Source: Mesorhizobium onobrychidis (GTDB lineage Bacteria; Pseudomonadota; Alphaproteobacteria; Rhizobiales; Rhizobiaceae). Taken from it: 64,000 bases of DNA. Location: assembly GCF_024707545.1 (NCBI RefSeq), contig NZ_CP062229.1, positions 5,127,501-5,191,500 on the forward strand, given 5' to 3'. The notes below the pieces were generated by a model that had not been told where the DNA came from, ran no database searches, and saw only the letters and a list, made by a program, of their open reading frames with translations. Shown piece by piece: positions 44,502 to 53,707 of this stretch. Positions within the stretch are counted from its first letter, which is position 1; the number at the start of each line of letters is the position of its first letter. A program made the translations under genes and the position numbers.

Positions 44502-46379
44502 CTACTCCGCCGTGCCTTCCTCGTATTCCGCCGACATCGACAGCCATTTTTCCTCGTGAGCGGAGAGCGTCTGGGCCAGTTGCGAGCGCTCCTTGGCCAG
44601 CCGTGTCGCCGTCGACGGGTCCTTTTCATAGACCGCCGGATTGGCGAGCTCGTCCTCGATCAAGTCGATGCGCTTGCGGATGCGGTCCATCAGCGCTTCG
44701 GTGGCGCGGATCTCCTTGGCCAGCGGCTCGAAGGTGGCGCGGCGTGCGGCCGCATCGCGGCGGCGGTCGGCCTTCGAGGCTTTTTCGGCCTCGCGCTTGC
44801 CGCGGCGGTCGCCTGACACGCCGGTGACCAGCGTCTTGTAGTCATCAAGGTCGCCGTCATAGGGATTGACCGTGCCGTCCTTGACCAGCCACAGCCGGTC
44901 GGCCGTCGCCTCGAGCAGATGGCGGTCGTGCGAGATCAGGATGACGGCGCCGGGAAATTCGTTCAGCGCATGGATCAGCGATTCACGGCTGTCGATATCG
45001 AGATGGTTGGTCGGTTCGTCGAGGATGAACAGGTTTGGCCCCTCGAACGCCGACAGGCCCATCAGCAGCCGCGCCTTCTCGCCGCCGGACAGGTCCTTGG
45101 CGGCGGTGTTCATCTTCTCGGTGGTCAGGCCGAACTGGGCGACGCGGCCGCGCACCTTCGATTCCGGCGCTTCCGGCATCAGCCGGCGGACATGCTCATA
45201 GGCGTTTTCATTCGGTCGGAGATCGTCGAGCTGATGCTGGGCAAAGATCGCCACCTTCAGCCCCGGTGCCACCGTCATCGTGCCGGTCTCCTGCTTCAGG
45301 CGGCCGGACAGCAATTTGGCGAAGGTCGACTTGCCGTTGCCGTTGGCACCGAGCAGCGCGATGCGGTCGTCGGCATCGATGCGCAGCGTCATCTTCTTCA
45401 GGATCGGCTCACCCTCGACATAGCCTACATTGACGTTGTTGAGCGCAATGATCGGCGAGGCCACCGTCTTCACCGGCTCGGGAAAGGAGAACGGTCGCAC
45501 GTTGTCGTTCACAATTGCGGCGATCGGCTTCATCTTCTCCAGCGCCTTGATGCGCGACTGCGCCTGTCTCGCCTTGGAAGCCTTGGCCCGGAAGCGCTCG
45601 ACGAAGGATTCCATGTGCTTGCGCGCGGCTTCCTGCTTGACCCTGCCCTTCTCCTGCAATTCGCGCTGCTCGGTATATTGGCGCTCGAACTGGTCGTAGC
45701 CGCCGCGCCAGAAGGTCAGCTTCTTCTGGTCGAGATGGACGATCGAGTTGACGGCGCGGTTGAGCAGGTCGCGGTCGTGCGAGATCAGCAGCACGGTGTG
45801 CGGATATTTCGACACGTAGTTTTCCAGCCACAGCGTGCCTTCGAGGTCGAGATAGTTGGTCGGCTCGTCGAGCAGCAGAAGATCGGGCTCGGCAAACAGC
45901 ACAGCGGCGAGTGCGACGCGCATGCGCCAGCCGCCAGAGAAGGACGAGGCCGGCCGCCGCTGGGCGTCGTCGTCGAAGCCGAGGCCGGCGAGGATGGTGG
46001 CGGCACGCGACTCGGCCGAATGGGCGTCGATATCGGCCAGCCGCATGTGGATGTCGGCGATGCGGTGCGGATCGGTCGCCGTCTTTTCCTCCTCGAGCAG
46101 TGCGGAGCGCTCAAGGTCGGCCTTGAGCACGATCTCGATCAGCGGTTCCTCGGTGCCGGGCGCTTCCTGCGCCACCTGGCCGATGCGCGTGTTCTTCGGC
46201 AGGCCGAGCGAGCCGGTCTCGGAGGCGAGGTCGCCGGTGATCGCCTTGAACAAAGTCGTCTTGCCGGTCCCGTTGCGGCCGACAAGCCCTGCCTTGCTGC
46301 CGGCCGGCAAGGTCAGCGAGGCATGGTCGAGAAGCAGGCGTCCGGCCATGCGGAGCGAAAGGTCGTTAATGATCAGCAT
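44502..46379 (-). CDS. ABC-F family ATPase (Uup/YheS-like)
   Basis: A 625-residue protein with two ABC domains and no membrane segments. The first Walker A is GLVGRNGTGKTTLFKAITGD, with FSGGWRMRVALAAVLFAEPD and LLLDEPTNYLD. The inter-domain linker is basic and helical. The second domain has LLGANGNGKSTFAKLLSG, LSGGEKARLLMGLSAFEGPN and LDEPTNHLDID. The C-terminal coiled coil (EKASKADRRRDAAARRATFE onward) is as in Uup. ABC-F proteins act on the ribosome or in DNA metabolism. The start at 46379 (MLIINDLSLRMAGR) matches relatives. Confidence 0.9.
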   Translation of the reverse strand: MLIINDLSLRMAGRLLLDHASLTLPAGSKAGLVGRNGTGKTTLFKAITGDLASETGSLGLPKNTRIGQVAQEAPGTEEPLIEIVLKADLERSALLEEEKTATDPHRIADIHMRLADIDAHSAESRAATILAGLGFDDDAQRRPASSFSGGWRMRVALAAVLFAEPDLLLLDEPTNYLDLEGTLWLENYVSKYPHTVLLISHDRDLLNRAVNSIVHLDQKKLTFWRGGYDQFERQYTEQRELQEKGRVKQEAARKHMESFVERFRAKASKARQAQSRIKALEKMKPIAAIVNDNVRPFSFPEPVKTVASPIIALNNVNVGYVEGEPILKKMTLRIDADDRIALLGANGNGKSTFAKLLSGRLKQETGTMTVAPGLKVAIFAQHQLDDLRPNENAYEHVRRLMPEAPESKVRGRVAQFGLTTEKMNTAAKDLSGGEKARLLMGLSAFEGPNLFILDEPTNHLDIDSRESLIHALNEFPGAVILISHDRHLLEATADRLWLVKDGTVNPYDGDLDDYKTLVTGVSGDRRGKREAEKASKADRRRDAAARRATFEPLAKEIRATEALMDRIRKRIDLIEDELANPAVYEKDPSTATRLAKERSQLAQTLSAHEEKWLSMSAEYEEGTAE

Positions 46380-46780
46380 GGCCGCGCTTTTGCACGGGAC
46401 GTCAGCGCTTCGCAAGACCTTGAGCGACGGTCGGCCGCATAAGGCATAAAAATGGCCGGCAGCGGCGGGTTGCCTGATGCCGCGGGAGGATAGATCCGAT
46501 TGCCGGCCTCGCCGGATCAGAGGGCCAGCTTTGAATTGGGCCGGGAACCTGCTGCGACGGCGCGGCGCCTGGCGAGCATCGACGTCTCGCATCTGAAAAT
46601 TGCAGTTTTGTCACATTTGTCAGTTGATTGCCTGTTCAAGGCGGTCGTCTTCCGCGATCACCCCATGACGCAACGGCAAGACTCAGCTATCTCTAGGTAT
46701 GCGGCGGACCTGATACCCGCCTGGCCGGCGTCATCGCTCCCCTCCCAAGCGGCGCCGGCCACCTTTCCTACTGCGTTCCA
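46380..46780. other. Gene-free stretch
   Basis: About 400 bases between the ABC-F gene and a small lipoprotein. I see no convincing gene, hairpin terminator or repeat; the promoter of the ABC-F gene should be at its left end. Confidence 0.4.
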
Positions 46781-46966
46781 TCACTGCGCCGACGGCGTGC
46801 CGGGTTGATCACCGCCTGACGTCGACTTGGGTGCAGGGTCGACCTGCGGGTTTTGATCGGCGCCGGGAGCCTTTGTCGGTGGGATGTTGTTATCGCAAGC
46901 CGCGACAGCCAGCGCTGCCGCCAAAACGAGCCAGGTCGGGGCCAGCAAAATTGAGAGCTTGTTCAT
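46781..46966 (-). CDS. Small lipoprotein
   Basis: A 61-residue protein. The signal (MNKLSILLAPTWLVLAAALA) ends with the lipobox AVAAC. The mature part, DNNIPPTKAPGADQNPQVDP and a Pro/Ser/Gly tail, is disordered and short. It is probably lipid-anchored in the envelope, without recognisable function. AGGTTG lies nine bases before the ATG. Single gene, divergent from the next. Confidence 0.7.
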   Translation of the reverse strand: MNKLSILLAPTWLVLAAALAVAACDNNIPPTKAPGADQNPQVDPAPKSTSGGDQPGTPSAQ

Positions 46967-47096
46967 CGCAACCTCCTGTCACCGGGCAAACGAGACGGTG
47001 CCGATTTGGTTGCACGCTCAGGCAGAGCTTGGGGCGTTTGGAAAGCGGGGAACAAAACGCGGGCTCTTCGGTTGGTCCACATCAATGGAGAAAATC

Positions 47097-47267
47097 ATGA
47101 TCCGTCTGCTCATAGCCGGGGCGGCCGTCTACATGGCTTACCGCATAGTCAGGGAAATCATCGACGAGGTGCCCGACGACTTCGATCCGCTGTTGCTGCC
47201 GCCTCCCGATGACGACAAGTCGCTGCCGCGGCAGTCGGCGGCGATGGGCGTAGAGCCCCAGCGCTAG
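47097..47267 (+). CDS. Small hypothetical membrane-linked protein
   Basis: A 56-residue protein. The N-terminal hydrophobic helix (IRLLIAGAAVYMAYRIVREI) is followed by an acidic, proline-rich tail (DDFDPLLLPPPDDDKSLPRQ). GGAG lies eight bases before the ATG; this start is preferred to upstream ones without a site. A possible EcfG-like pair, GGAAC (47049-47053) and GGTT (47070-47073) with 16 bases between, precedes it. Function unknown. Confidence 0.55.
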   Translation: MIRLLIAGAAVYMAYRIVREIIDEVPDDFDPLLLPPPDDDKSLPRQSAAMGVEPQR

Positions 47268-47370
47268 GCCCAGTTCATCAGCTGGTGTGCGCCAGTAGAA
47301 TCGGACGCATCGGTCGCAACTTTCACGTCGAGAGCGTTGCGAACAAAGCAGAAACGATGCTTGATGGGCA

Positions 47371-49452
47371 ATGAACCTCGCTGCCCGTGATTCGACCTTC
47401 CGGCCTGCCTATCTCGCAAAGCTGAATGCCGAGCAGTGCCTTGCCGTCGAGCATGGCGACGGCGCGGTCGCCGGGCCGTTGCTGGTGATCGCCGGCGCCG
47501 GCTCCGGCAAGACCAGCACGCTGGCGCATCGCGTCGCGCATCTGATCGTCAGGGGCGCTGACCCCAGGCGCATCCTTTTGATGACGTTTTCGCGTCGTGC
47601 CGCATCGGAAATGGCCAAGCGGGTCGAGCGCATCGCCGGCGAGGTGCTCGGCCGGGACGCTTCCGTGATCACCGATGCGCTGAGCTGGGCCGGCACATTT
47701 CACGGCATTGGCGCCAGGCTGCTGCGCGACTATGCGCTGGAGATCGGCCTCGATCCGGCCTTCACCATCCATGACCGAGAGGATTCGGCCGACCTGATGA
47801 ACCTCGCCCGGCACGAACTCGGCTTCTCGAAAACCGAAGGCCGTTTTCCGACAAAGGGCACGTGCCTGGCGATCTATTCGCGTGCGGTCAACGCGCAGGC
47901 GCCGCTCGGCGAGATTCTCGGTTCGGTGTTTCCCTGGTGCGCGGGTTGGGCAGAACAGCTTAAGGCGCTGTTTGCCCGATATGTCGAGGCCAAGCAGGCG
48001 CAGAACGTGCTCGATTACGACGACCTGCTGCTCTACTGGGCGCAGATGGCCGGCGAGCCGGAGATATCAGCGCATCTGAGTGGGCGCTTCGACCATGTGC
48101 TGGTCGACGAGTACCAGGACACCAACCGGCTGCAGGCCTCGATCCTCACGGCGCTCAAGCCGGACGGATCCGGGCTGACGGTGGTCGGCGACGACGCGCA
48201 GTCGATCTATTCGTTTCGCGCGGCGGAAGTGCGCAACATCCTCGACTTCCCAAAACAATTCGCGCGGCCGGCCGAGATCGTCATGCTGGAGCGCAATTAC
48301 CGCTCGACCGAGACCATCCTGGCCGCCGCCAATGCGGTGATCGGCGAGGCCTCGGAGCGCTTTACCAAGAACCTCTGGTCGGAGCGCAGATCGACCGAAA
48401 AGCCGAAGCTGGTCAGCGTTCGCGACGAGGCCGAGCAGGCGAGTTACGTCTGCCAGGCGATCCTGACCGAGCGTGAGGCCGGCACGGCGCTGAAGGCGCA
48501 GGCCGTGCTGTTTCGCGCCTCGCACCACAGCGGGCCGCTGGAGATCGAGCTGACGCGCCGCAACATCCCGTTCGTCAAGTTCGGCGGGCTGAAGTTCCTC
48601 GACGCCGCCCATGTCAAGGACGTGCTGGCGGTGCTGCGCTTCGCCGAAAACCCGCGCGACCGCGTCGCCGGTTTTCGCGTGCTGCAGCTTTTGCCCGGCA
48701 TCGGCCCTTCGGCGGCTTCGCAGATCGTCGACACCATGGCGACGTCGCTCGACGAAGCGATGGGGCTGGCGCGCTACCGGCCGCCGCAACGCGCCGCCGA
48801 CGACTGGCCGGGTTTCGTCGCGCTGTTCTCGCAGCTTCGCACCGGGTCGGGAAAATGGCCTGTTGATCTCGAACAGGTCAGGCTCTGGTATGAGCCGCAT
48901 CTTGACCGCATCCACGAGGACGCAACGACGCGCCGGGCCGATATTCTGCAGCTCGAACAGATCGCCTCGGGCTACGCCTCGCGCGAGCGTTTCCTCACCG
49001 AGCTGACGCTCGATCCGCCGGATGCGACCAGCGACGAGGCCGGGCCGCCGCATCGCGACGAGGACTATCTGATCCTGTCGACCATCCATTCTGCCAAGGG
49101 CCAGGAATGGAAGAACGTCTTCGTGCTCAACACCGTCGACGGCTGCATCCCTATCGACCTCGCCGTTGGCAGCAAGGCGGACATCGACGAGGAGCGCCGC
49201 CTGCTCTACGTGGCGATGACGCGGGCCAAGGACGGCCTGCACCTGGTCATGCCGCAGCGCTTTTTCGTCCACGGCCAGGCGGCGCGCGGCGATCGTCACG
49301 TTTACGCTTCGCGCACCCGCTTCATCCCGGCCTCGATCCTCAGCGCCTTCGAACAGACATCGTGGGCGAGCGTCCAGGTCAAGGACGATCCGCGCCGCCA
49401 GCCGCAAGTGCGCGTCGACCTTGGCGCCCGCATGCGTGACATGTGGAAATAG
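47371..49452 (+). CDS. UvrD/Rep-type superfamily 1 DNA helicase
   Basis: A 693-residue helicase with all SF1A motifs in order: Q-like LNAEQCLAVEHGDGAVAGP, I VIAGAGSGKTSTL, Ia LMTFSRRAASEM, II VLVDEYQDTN, III VVGDDAQSIYSFRAA, IV LERNYRSTETIL, V LSTIHSAKGQEWKNVF, VI LLYVAMTRAKDGLHLVMP. It lacks the long C-terminal part of AddA/RecB and is closest to UvrD/PcrA-like enzymes that act in repair. It is probably an accessory paralogue, as rhizobia have a separate full-length UvrD. The gene stands alone. Confidence 0.88.
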   Translation: MNLAARDSTFRPAYLAKLNAEQCLAVEHGDGAVAGPLLVIAGAGSGKTSTLAHRVAHLIVRGADPRRILLMTFSRRAASEMAKRVERIAGEVLGRDASVITDALSWAGTFHGIGARLLRDYALEIGLDPAFTIHDREDSADLMNLARHELGFSKTEGRFPTKGTCLAIYSRAVNAQAPLGEILGSVFPWCAGWAEQLKALFARYVEAKQAQNVLDYDDLLLYWAQMAGEPEISAHLSGRFDHVLVDEYQDTNRLQASILTALKPDGSGLTVVGDDAQSIYSFRAAEVRNILDFPKQFARPAEIVMLERNYRSTETILAAANAVIGEASERFTKNLWSERRSTEKPKLVSVRDEAEQASYVCQAILTEREAGTALKAQAVLFRASHHSGPLEIELTRRNIPFVKFGGLKFLDAAHVKDVLAVLRFAENPRDRVAGFRVLQLLPGIGPSAASQIVDTMATSLDEAMGLARYRPPQRAADDWPGFVALFSQLRTGSGKWPVDLEQVRLWYEPHLDRIHEDATTRRADILQLEQIASGYASRERFLTELTLDPPDATSDEAGPPHRDEDYLILSTIHSAKGQEWKNVFVLNTVDGCIPIDLAVGSKADIDEERRLLYVAMTRAKDGLHLVMPQRFFVHGQAARGDRHVYASRTRFIPASILSAFEQTSWASVQVKDDPRRQPQVRVDLGARMRDMWK

Positions 49453-49609
49453 GCCGCCTCTTCGGCACGGCGCTCATGCCACGGGACTTGGTTGCGAAAA
49501 CCAAATTTCGGCAACATGGAACCTGAAGCCGCAATCCGCGTTTCTGGGCGTCCGACCCAGGTCGGAGAGCGGCGTCCGCCGTCACCTCCGCCCAATTCAA
49601 GAGGCCAGA

Positions 49610-49912
49610 ATGCACGACACGACATTTTTCACCCCGGTCGCCGTAACCGTCGGCGCCGGCCATAAGCGCATGATCGCTTCGCTCTTCGACATGCATGAGT
49701 TCCTGACCGAGTTCCCGCCATCGCGGCGACGCCTGAGCTACGGCGGCGCGGTGAAGGCCTGCGAGGCGGCACGCGCCGGCGAGATCTCGCCCGAAGCGGC
49801 GCGCGATGCCCTGATCACCTTCGCGGTGACGGCAGGCATTCTCTGGCCTTCCGCCCAGCCGGCGGTCTCGGTCAAGCCGGTCGCCCGGGGCCAGGGCGGA
49901 TACGCCGCCTGA
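49610..49912 (+). CDS. DUF982 domain protein
   Basis: A 100-residue member of DUF982: TFFTPVAVTVGAGHKRMIAS, LFDMHEFLTEFPPSRRRLSY and VKACEAARAGEISPEAARDA, then LITFAVTAGIL. It has the same domain as the gene at 27732-28016 but is longer at the C-terminus, and more typical of the family. GAGG lies six bases before the ATG. A strong terminator follows, so it is monocistronic. The function of the family is unknown. Confidence 0.8.
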   Translation: MHDTTFFTPVAVTVGAGHKRMIASLFDMHEFLTEFPPSRRRLSYGGAVKACEAARAGEISPEAARDALITFAVTAGILWPSAQPAVSVKPVARGQGGYAA

Positions 49913-49939
49913 CTGGCTAGGCCTCTTTTGCGCCTATGG

Positions 49940-49980
49940 CCCGTCGAAGATGCTGTTCGTCTTCGACGGGTTTTCCTTTC
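49940..49980 (+). terminator. Rho-independent terminator after DUF982
   Basis: CCCGTCGAAGA (49940-49950) pairs perfectly with TCTTCGACGGG (49960-49970), followed by TTTTCCTTTC. It is 28 bases past the stop. Confidence 0.85.
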
Positions 49981-50003
49981 AATTCGATCCGGATAATCCG
50001 AAA

Positions 50004-50516
50004 TCAGGCGTAGGCGCGCCCCTCTTCGCTCCGCTGGAACAGCGTCAGGTCGAGTGGCACCGAAGGCCGGCCAAGAACGGTCAGGATCGCGTGCGCCTGG
50101 CCGCGGTGATGGGTCTGGTGGTTGAAGAAATGATCGAGCGCCGGTGCCAATCGCTGCGAGACGGTGCGCATGTCGGAGACGGTCATGTAGGAGAAGCGGC
50201 CGGACAAAGCCTTGTCGCTTAACGCCCTGACCCAGTCGATGATCCTTTTGTCTTCGGCCTCGCGCGCCAGCCGCAAGCCCGGCAAGGCACGGTGCAGGAT
50301 CGTGTCGAGCCTGGCCGGCGCGTCGCCCTCGCCGGTAAAGCGCCTCATCCAGATGCGGTCGGCGGTCAGAAGGTGGTTGAGCGTGCCCATCATCGAGCCG
50401 AAGAAAACCCCGACATTGCAGTGAAATTCCTCCTCGTCGAGATCGGCGGCGGCATCGTAGATGCGGCCATTGGCCCATTGATTGTAGGCCGCAAACATCA
50501 TGAAGTGCTGTTTCAT
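50004..50516 (-). CDS. DinB family protein
   Basis: A 170-residue four-helix bundle protein. It starts MKQHFMMFAAYNQWANGRIY, and the metal-site histidines are visible: one in MMGTLNHLLTADRIWMRRF and two in FFNHQTHHRGQAHAILTVLG. DinB proteins bind a divalent metal through three histidines and often act as thiol-dependent transferases or hydrolases; the substrate is unknown. ATG 50516 is chosen as the family start. It is divergent from the GST gene, 92 bases apart. Confidence 0.87.
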   Translation of the reverse strand: MKQHFMMFAAYNQWANGRIYDAAADLDEEEFHCNVGVFFGSMMGTLNHLLTADRIWMRRFTGEGDAPARLDTILHRALPGLRLAREAEDKRIIDWVRALSDKALSGRFSYMTVSDMRTVSQRLAPALDHFFNHQTHHRGQAHAILTVLGRPSVPLDLTLFQRSEEGRAYA

Positions 50517-50608
50517 CTTTTTCTCCCGACCCGCGAGACCCCGTTTCGGGTGCCTACCCGCATCTGCCCGAAACATCGCTCTAGTAGACCGCAAGGAAGC
50601 TGCCGCCA

Positions 50609-51310
50609 ATGACCATTCTGCTCTATGACCTCGTCGGACGCGATACCGCCCGTCCGTTCAGCCCGCATTGCTGGAAGGCGGCGATGGCGCTCGCCCACAA
50701 GGGGCTCGACATCTCCACCGTGCCGACACGTTTTCTCGAAGTGCCGACAGTTGAAGGCGGCGTTTCGAAACTCGTTCCGGTGATCCGCGACGGCGAGAAG
50801 GTGGTCGCCGATTCCTTCGCCATCGCGCTCTATCTCAACGGGGCCTATCCCGAGCGGCCGACATTGTTTTCCGGCGACGGCGGCAAGGCGATGGCGCGCT
50901 TCATCGAACGCTGGTCGCAACTGACCATCCATCCCTATGTCACCACTGCGGCGATCATGGACCTCCACGCCATGCAGGACGAGGCGAACGCCGCCTATTT
51001 CCGCCAAAACCGCGAGCAGCGCTTCGGCAAGAGACTGGAAGAGGTGATGGCGGCGCGCGACGCCGGCCTTGGCGCCTTCCGCGCCTGGCTGGAACCGTTC
51101 CGCTCGACGCTCGCCTATCAGCCGTTCATCGGCGGCCAATCACCGCTGTTTGCGGACTACATCATCTTCGGCGCGCTGCAATGGGCGCGCATCGCCTCGC
51201 CCTACCGGCTGCTCGACGACAGCGATGTGGTGGCGCAGTGGTTCGAGCGCTGCCTCGACCTGCATGATGGCCTCGGTCGCAAGGTGGCGGCGGCTGCCGC
51301 CGCCGCATAG
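50609..51310 (+). CDS. Glutathione S-transferase family protein
   Basis: A 233-residue GST. The thioredoxin-like N-terminal domain begins ILLYDLVGRDTARPFSPHCW and has the GSH-binding KLVPVIRDGEKVVADSFAIA segment (cis-Pro and Asp-Ser). The C-terminal helical domain holds FRAWLEPFRSTLAYQPFIGG and FADYIIFGALQWARIASPYR. The RPFSPHCWK pattern resembles the beta-etherase/LigE-like subgroup. It ends in an alanine run at the edge of a GGGAGTA microsatellite. Natural substrate unknown. Confidence 0.84.
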   Translation: MTILLYDLVGRDTARPFSPHCWKAAMALAHKGLDISTVPTRFLEVPTVEGGVSKLVPVIRDGEKVVADSFAIALYLNGAYPERPTLFSGDGGKAMARFIERWSQLTIHPYVTTAAIMDLHAMQDEANAAYFRQNREQRFGKRLEEVMAARDAGLGAFRAWLEPFRSTLAYQPFIGGQSPLFADYIIFGALQWARIASPYRLLDDSDVVAQWFERCLDLHDGLGRKVAAAAAAA

Positions 51311-51338
51311 GGGAGTAGGGAGTAGGGAGTAGGGAGTA
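51311..51338. repeat. GGGAGTA heptamer microsatellite
   Basis: Four perfect GGGAGTA units immediately follow the GST stop codon. They also mark the point where the decayed hydrolase gene on the other strand loses its C-terminus. A related 8-bp array is at 53708-53771. Confidence 0.9.
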
Positions 51339-52159
51339 AGGAAGTGCCGTAGTAGTTCTCAAAGGAGAAGGCCGTCAGGATGACGATCGTCGTCATCCAC
51401 GGTGCATCATTCTTTCGGGGAAAGTTCAGGGCGCCGTTCAATGCCACAAAGATATCGATCGGCGCACTTGCCGTGGCAGCTGCCTTCACTGAAATGCCCG
51501 CTCTCTCGAGTTTTTCCAGGAAAGCCATCGTCACGAAGCCGCCCTGCGACCACCCGGCTAGGAAAAGTCCGGCGCTCCCGATCTTCAGATGATCAAGCAC
51601 GGCCCGGCTTGCTGCCAGCATGTCGAAAGTGGCCTGGCCTGCTGATGGCTGCCCTTCACCAGATAACCCTCGGGCTCGTCGGAGTCCCCCAAACCAAAAT
51701 AGTCCGCGCCGACAAGGACGTATCCTTGGCCGGCGAACTGAGCGATCATTAGCTGGGTTTCCGGGGACTGGTCCGGAAATGAGGGCACTTCCTGTTTTCC
51801 ATACGCGGTTCCGTGCTGGTATGAAATCATCGGGAAGGACGTCCCGTCCCTGTCAGGAACGGCAATGAGCCCGGTTGCGGTGATCGGCTTGTTGCCGCGC
51901 TCTGGAACAATGGACGAATAGGTGACGCGGTACAGCCGGACAGCGTTGCGGGCCGGACTGTAGGTCTCGGACAGCCCGGCGAACCGATGCGTATCGGTTT
52001 GGAGTATTTGGTTCAGCCGATCGACATCCCAGCGATCGAGATATTCGTATTGCACATCGGAGGTGACCCTCTGACCGGGTCGCTCTCCTGTGCTGCGCAG
52101 GGCAAGCAAGCCAAGGCATTGGCTAGGATGGTGTTCGAGATCAACGCTAACGTAATCAC
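51339..52159 (-). pseudogene. Decayed exported alpha/beta hydrolase
   Basis: The likely GTG start at 52159 begins a signal peptide (VITLALISNTILANALACLP, CAAQE). The frame shifts near 52075 and continues TSDVQYEYLDRWDVDRLNQI and HGTAYGKQEVPSFPDQSPET. It shifts again near 51645, where AGGCC is duplicated in tandem (five extra bases). The nucleophile elbow FLAGWSQGGFVTMAFLEKLE is in the last frame. Similarity ends at the microsatellite, so the C-terminal part with the acid and histidine is lost. Three lesions make a functional product very unlikely. Confidence 0.75.
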
Positions 52160-52512
52160 CTCGGCGGGGCGCTGATGTCCTTTAGGTTCGGACGGGATGA
52201 AACCTCCTATGGATTGCGGCAAGCATAGGATGCCGGGCTCGCTTACGCTGGCGCTACGGTCGAATTTCAGTAACGCTCGCTTCCCAACATGTCGCAGCAT
52301 ACAAAGGCCGGCGTCGAATTCATTCCCGAAAAATGGCGGAGGGTCCTGAGTGCGGCTGCGGAAGTCAAAATCCTCTGACGGATTGCAAACTTGAAATCGG
52401 AATGGCCAAGGCCATTCGATTCGCGTCGGGCGTCCAACACTCTGGTCCGCCAGCTTTCCGCCTTCCCTGAAACCGCGCTTGGGGGTATGGGACGCTTTCC
52501 ACGATTTCGTAG
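52160..52512. other. Gene-free stretch
   Basis: About 350 bases, no credible gene. It holds the upstream side of the decayed hydrolase and the downstream side of the Tyr/His-rich gene; no terminator or repeat stands out. Confidence 0.35.
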
Positions 52513-52875
52513 CTAGAAATGCAGATAGATGCTCACTCCTGAGCCATTGTAATAGTGCGGGTAGTAACCACGGTGGCCGTAATAGGGGCTAAAGCCGTAG
52601 TAGGGGCGATAAAAGGGTCTGTAGTAGGGCCTATAATAGCGGCGCGGGTAACACCCATAGTAGCCACACCCCCGCAATGCGTACCGTCGGTTCCAGTGAC
52701 GACCACCCCGCCAGTGACCATAGTTGTGTCGCCAGTGTCTACGGTGCCTAACCTGTTCGACGGCGCTGTTCTGCACCTGCTCAGATTTCGGAATAGAGAG
52801 AGGCGCGGCATTCAAAGGCAAGGCAAAAGCCGTACCGAAAACTGCGGCCACAAGGACAGACAAGAGCTTTTTCAT
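52513..52875 (-). CDS. Exported Tyr/Arg/His-rich protein
   Basis: A 120-residue protein with a signal peptide (MKKLLSVLVAAVFGTAFALP, LNAAP). The mature part is dominated by HRRHWRHNYGHWRGGRHWNR and PRRYYRPYYRPFYRPYYGF repeats, with two cysteines in GCGYYGCYP. Such low-complexity, basic-aromatic exported proteins are common in rhizobia and have no assigned role; surface attachment is a guess. AGGAGG lies seven bases before ATG 52875. Confidence 0.75.
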   Translation of the reverse strand: MKKLLSVLVAAVFGTAFALPLNAAPLSIPKSEQVQNSAVEQVRHRRHWRHNYGHWRGGRHWNRRYALRGCGYYGCYPRRYYRPYYRPFYRPYYGFSPYYGHRGYYPHYYNGSGVSIYLHF

Positions 52876-52908
52876 GGCCCTCCTCCTTCGCTGGGCCAAT
52901 GTTACGCC

Positions 52909-53244
52909 ATGGAACCTGAACCGCCGATGAACGCGGGCGCGCCTGATCCGACTGTGAACCAAAATAGCCCGGCCAGGGCGAGCCGTGCGGGCGATAGAGT
53001 TGCGGCGAGTTTGTCCTCGGCGCGGGTGATTCCTTGGCGAGCCCCCACAAGCGTTGATGTGCGAGGAATCCGAAACAAACTTGGCATGTCACAAAAAGAA
53101 TTTGCAGCCTGTTTTGGGCTGAAATTGGAGTCCCTGCGCAATTGGGAACAGGGAACCCGCGTGCCCGAAACTGCGGCCCGTGTCCTGTTCACCATCATTG
53201 ATCGCGAACCGGATGCCGTGAAGAAGGCGCTAGCTATCGGATGA
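52909..53244 (+). CDS. XRE-type antitoxin-like regulator, orphan
   Basis: A protein of up to 111 residues. The C-terminal 62 residues are a helix-turn-helix of the NadS/HigA type: VDVRGIRNKLGMSQKEFAAC, FGLKLESLRNWEQGTRVPET, AARVLFTIIDREPDAVKKAL. The N-terminal part is Pro/Ala-rich and less conserved; the start could be 52909 or 52927. Such proteins usually follow a HigB/RelE toxin gene, but the preceding sequence encodes the Tyr-rich protein on the other strand and no toxin is seen. The final codons overlap the next gene convergently by 11 bases. Confidence 0.65.
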   Translation: MEPEPPMNAGAPDPTVNQNSPARASRAGDRVAASLSSARVIPWRAPTSVDVRGIRNKLGMSQKEFAACFGLKLESLRNWEQGTRVPETAARVLFTIIDREPDAVKKALAIG

Positions 53245-53632
53245 CGGAGTCGCTAGGGCTGGTGGCGCTTTGCCGCCGGCCCTGCCATTTCTTCGCGCCC
53301 TTGACGCTGTCTGTCACCTTGGCGAGCAGATCACTGTCGGCGGCATCCCAGCCCTTTGCGGCCATGATCCGCATGGCGATTTCACGGTTCGTGCCTTGTC
53401 CGCTGTCCCTGCGAAGTAGCCGCGCCAGTTCGTTGCGTTTGAACAGGCGGATAGCCGTGACCTTGGGCTTGATGTCGCTTGGCGGCTTGGCATAGCCGAA
53501 GATCGCAAGCGCAGCGTCGATGTGGCCTAGCTGGTCTTCCAAGACGGCTTTCTGCCGTTCCAAGTCCAGAACCTGGCCCGACAGTTCCGCCCGCTTGGCG
53601 ATCAAGGCATAGATGACGAGTGGCTGTCCCAT
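53234..53632 (-). CDS. Hypothetical coiled-coil protein
   Basis: A 132-residue protein. The N-terminal helix (YALIAKRAELSGQVLDLERQ, KAVLEDQLGHIDAALAIFG) has heptad character and is probably a coiled coil. The C-terminal half (LFKRNELARLLRRDSGQGTN, REIAMRIMAAKGWDAADSDL) looks like a winged-helix or helical DNA-binding segment, ending basic. This arrangement is common in small rhizobial proteins near mobile genes. No named family. ATG 53632 is preferred to an ATG 24 bases upstream. Confidence 0.6.
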   Translation of the reverse strand: MGQPLVIYALIAKRAELSGQVLDLERQKAVLEDQLGHIDAALAIFGYAKPPSDIKPKVTAIRLFKRNELARLLRRDSGQGTNREIAMRIMAAKGWDAADSDLLAKVTDSVKGAKKWQGRRQSATSPSDSVIR

Positions 53633-53707
53633 GGCCCGGATTTTATGGGAACCCACTCTTTAGGTCGTGCGGGAAGTTGGTGCTTTTGCTACATAAGGCC
53701 GCCTTAT

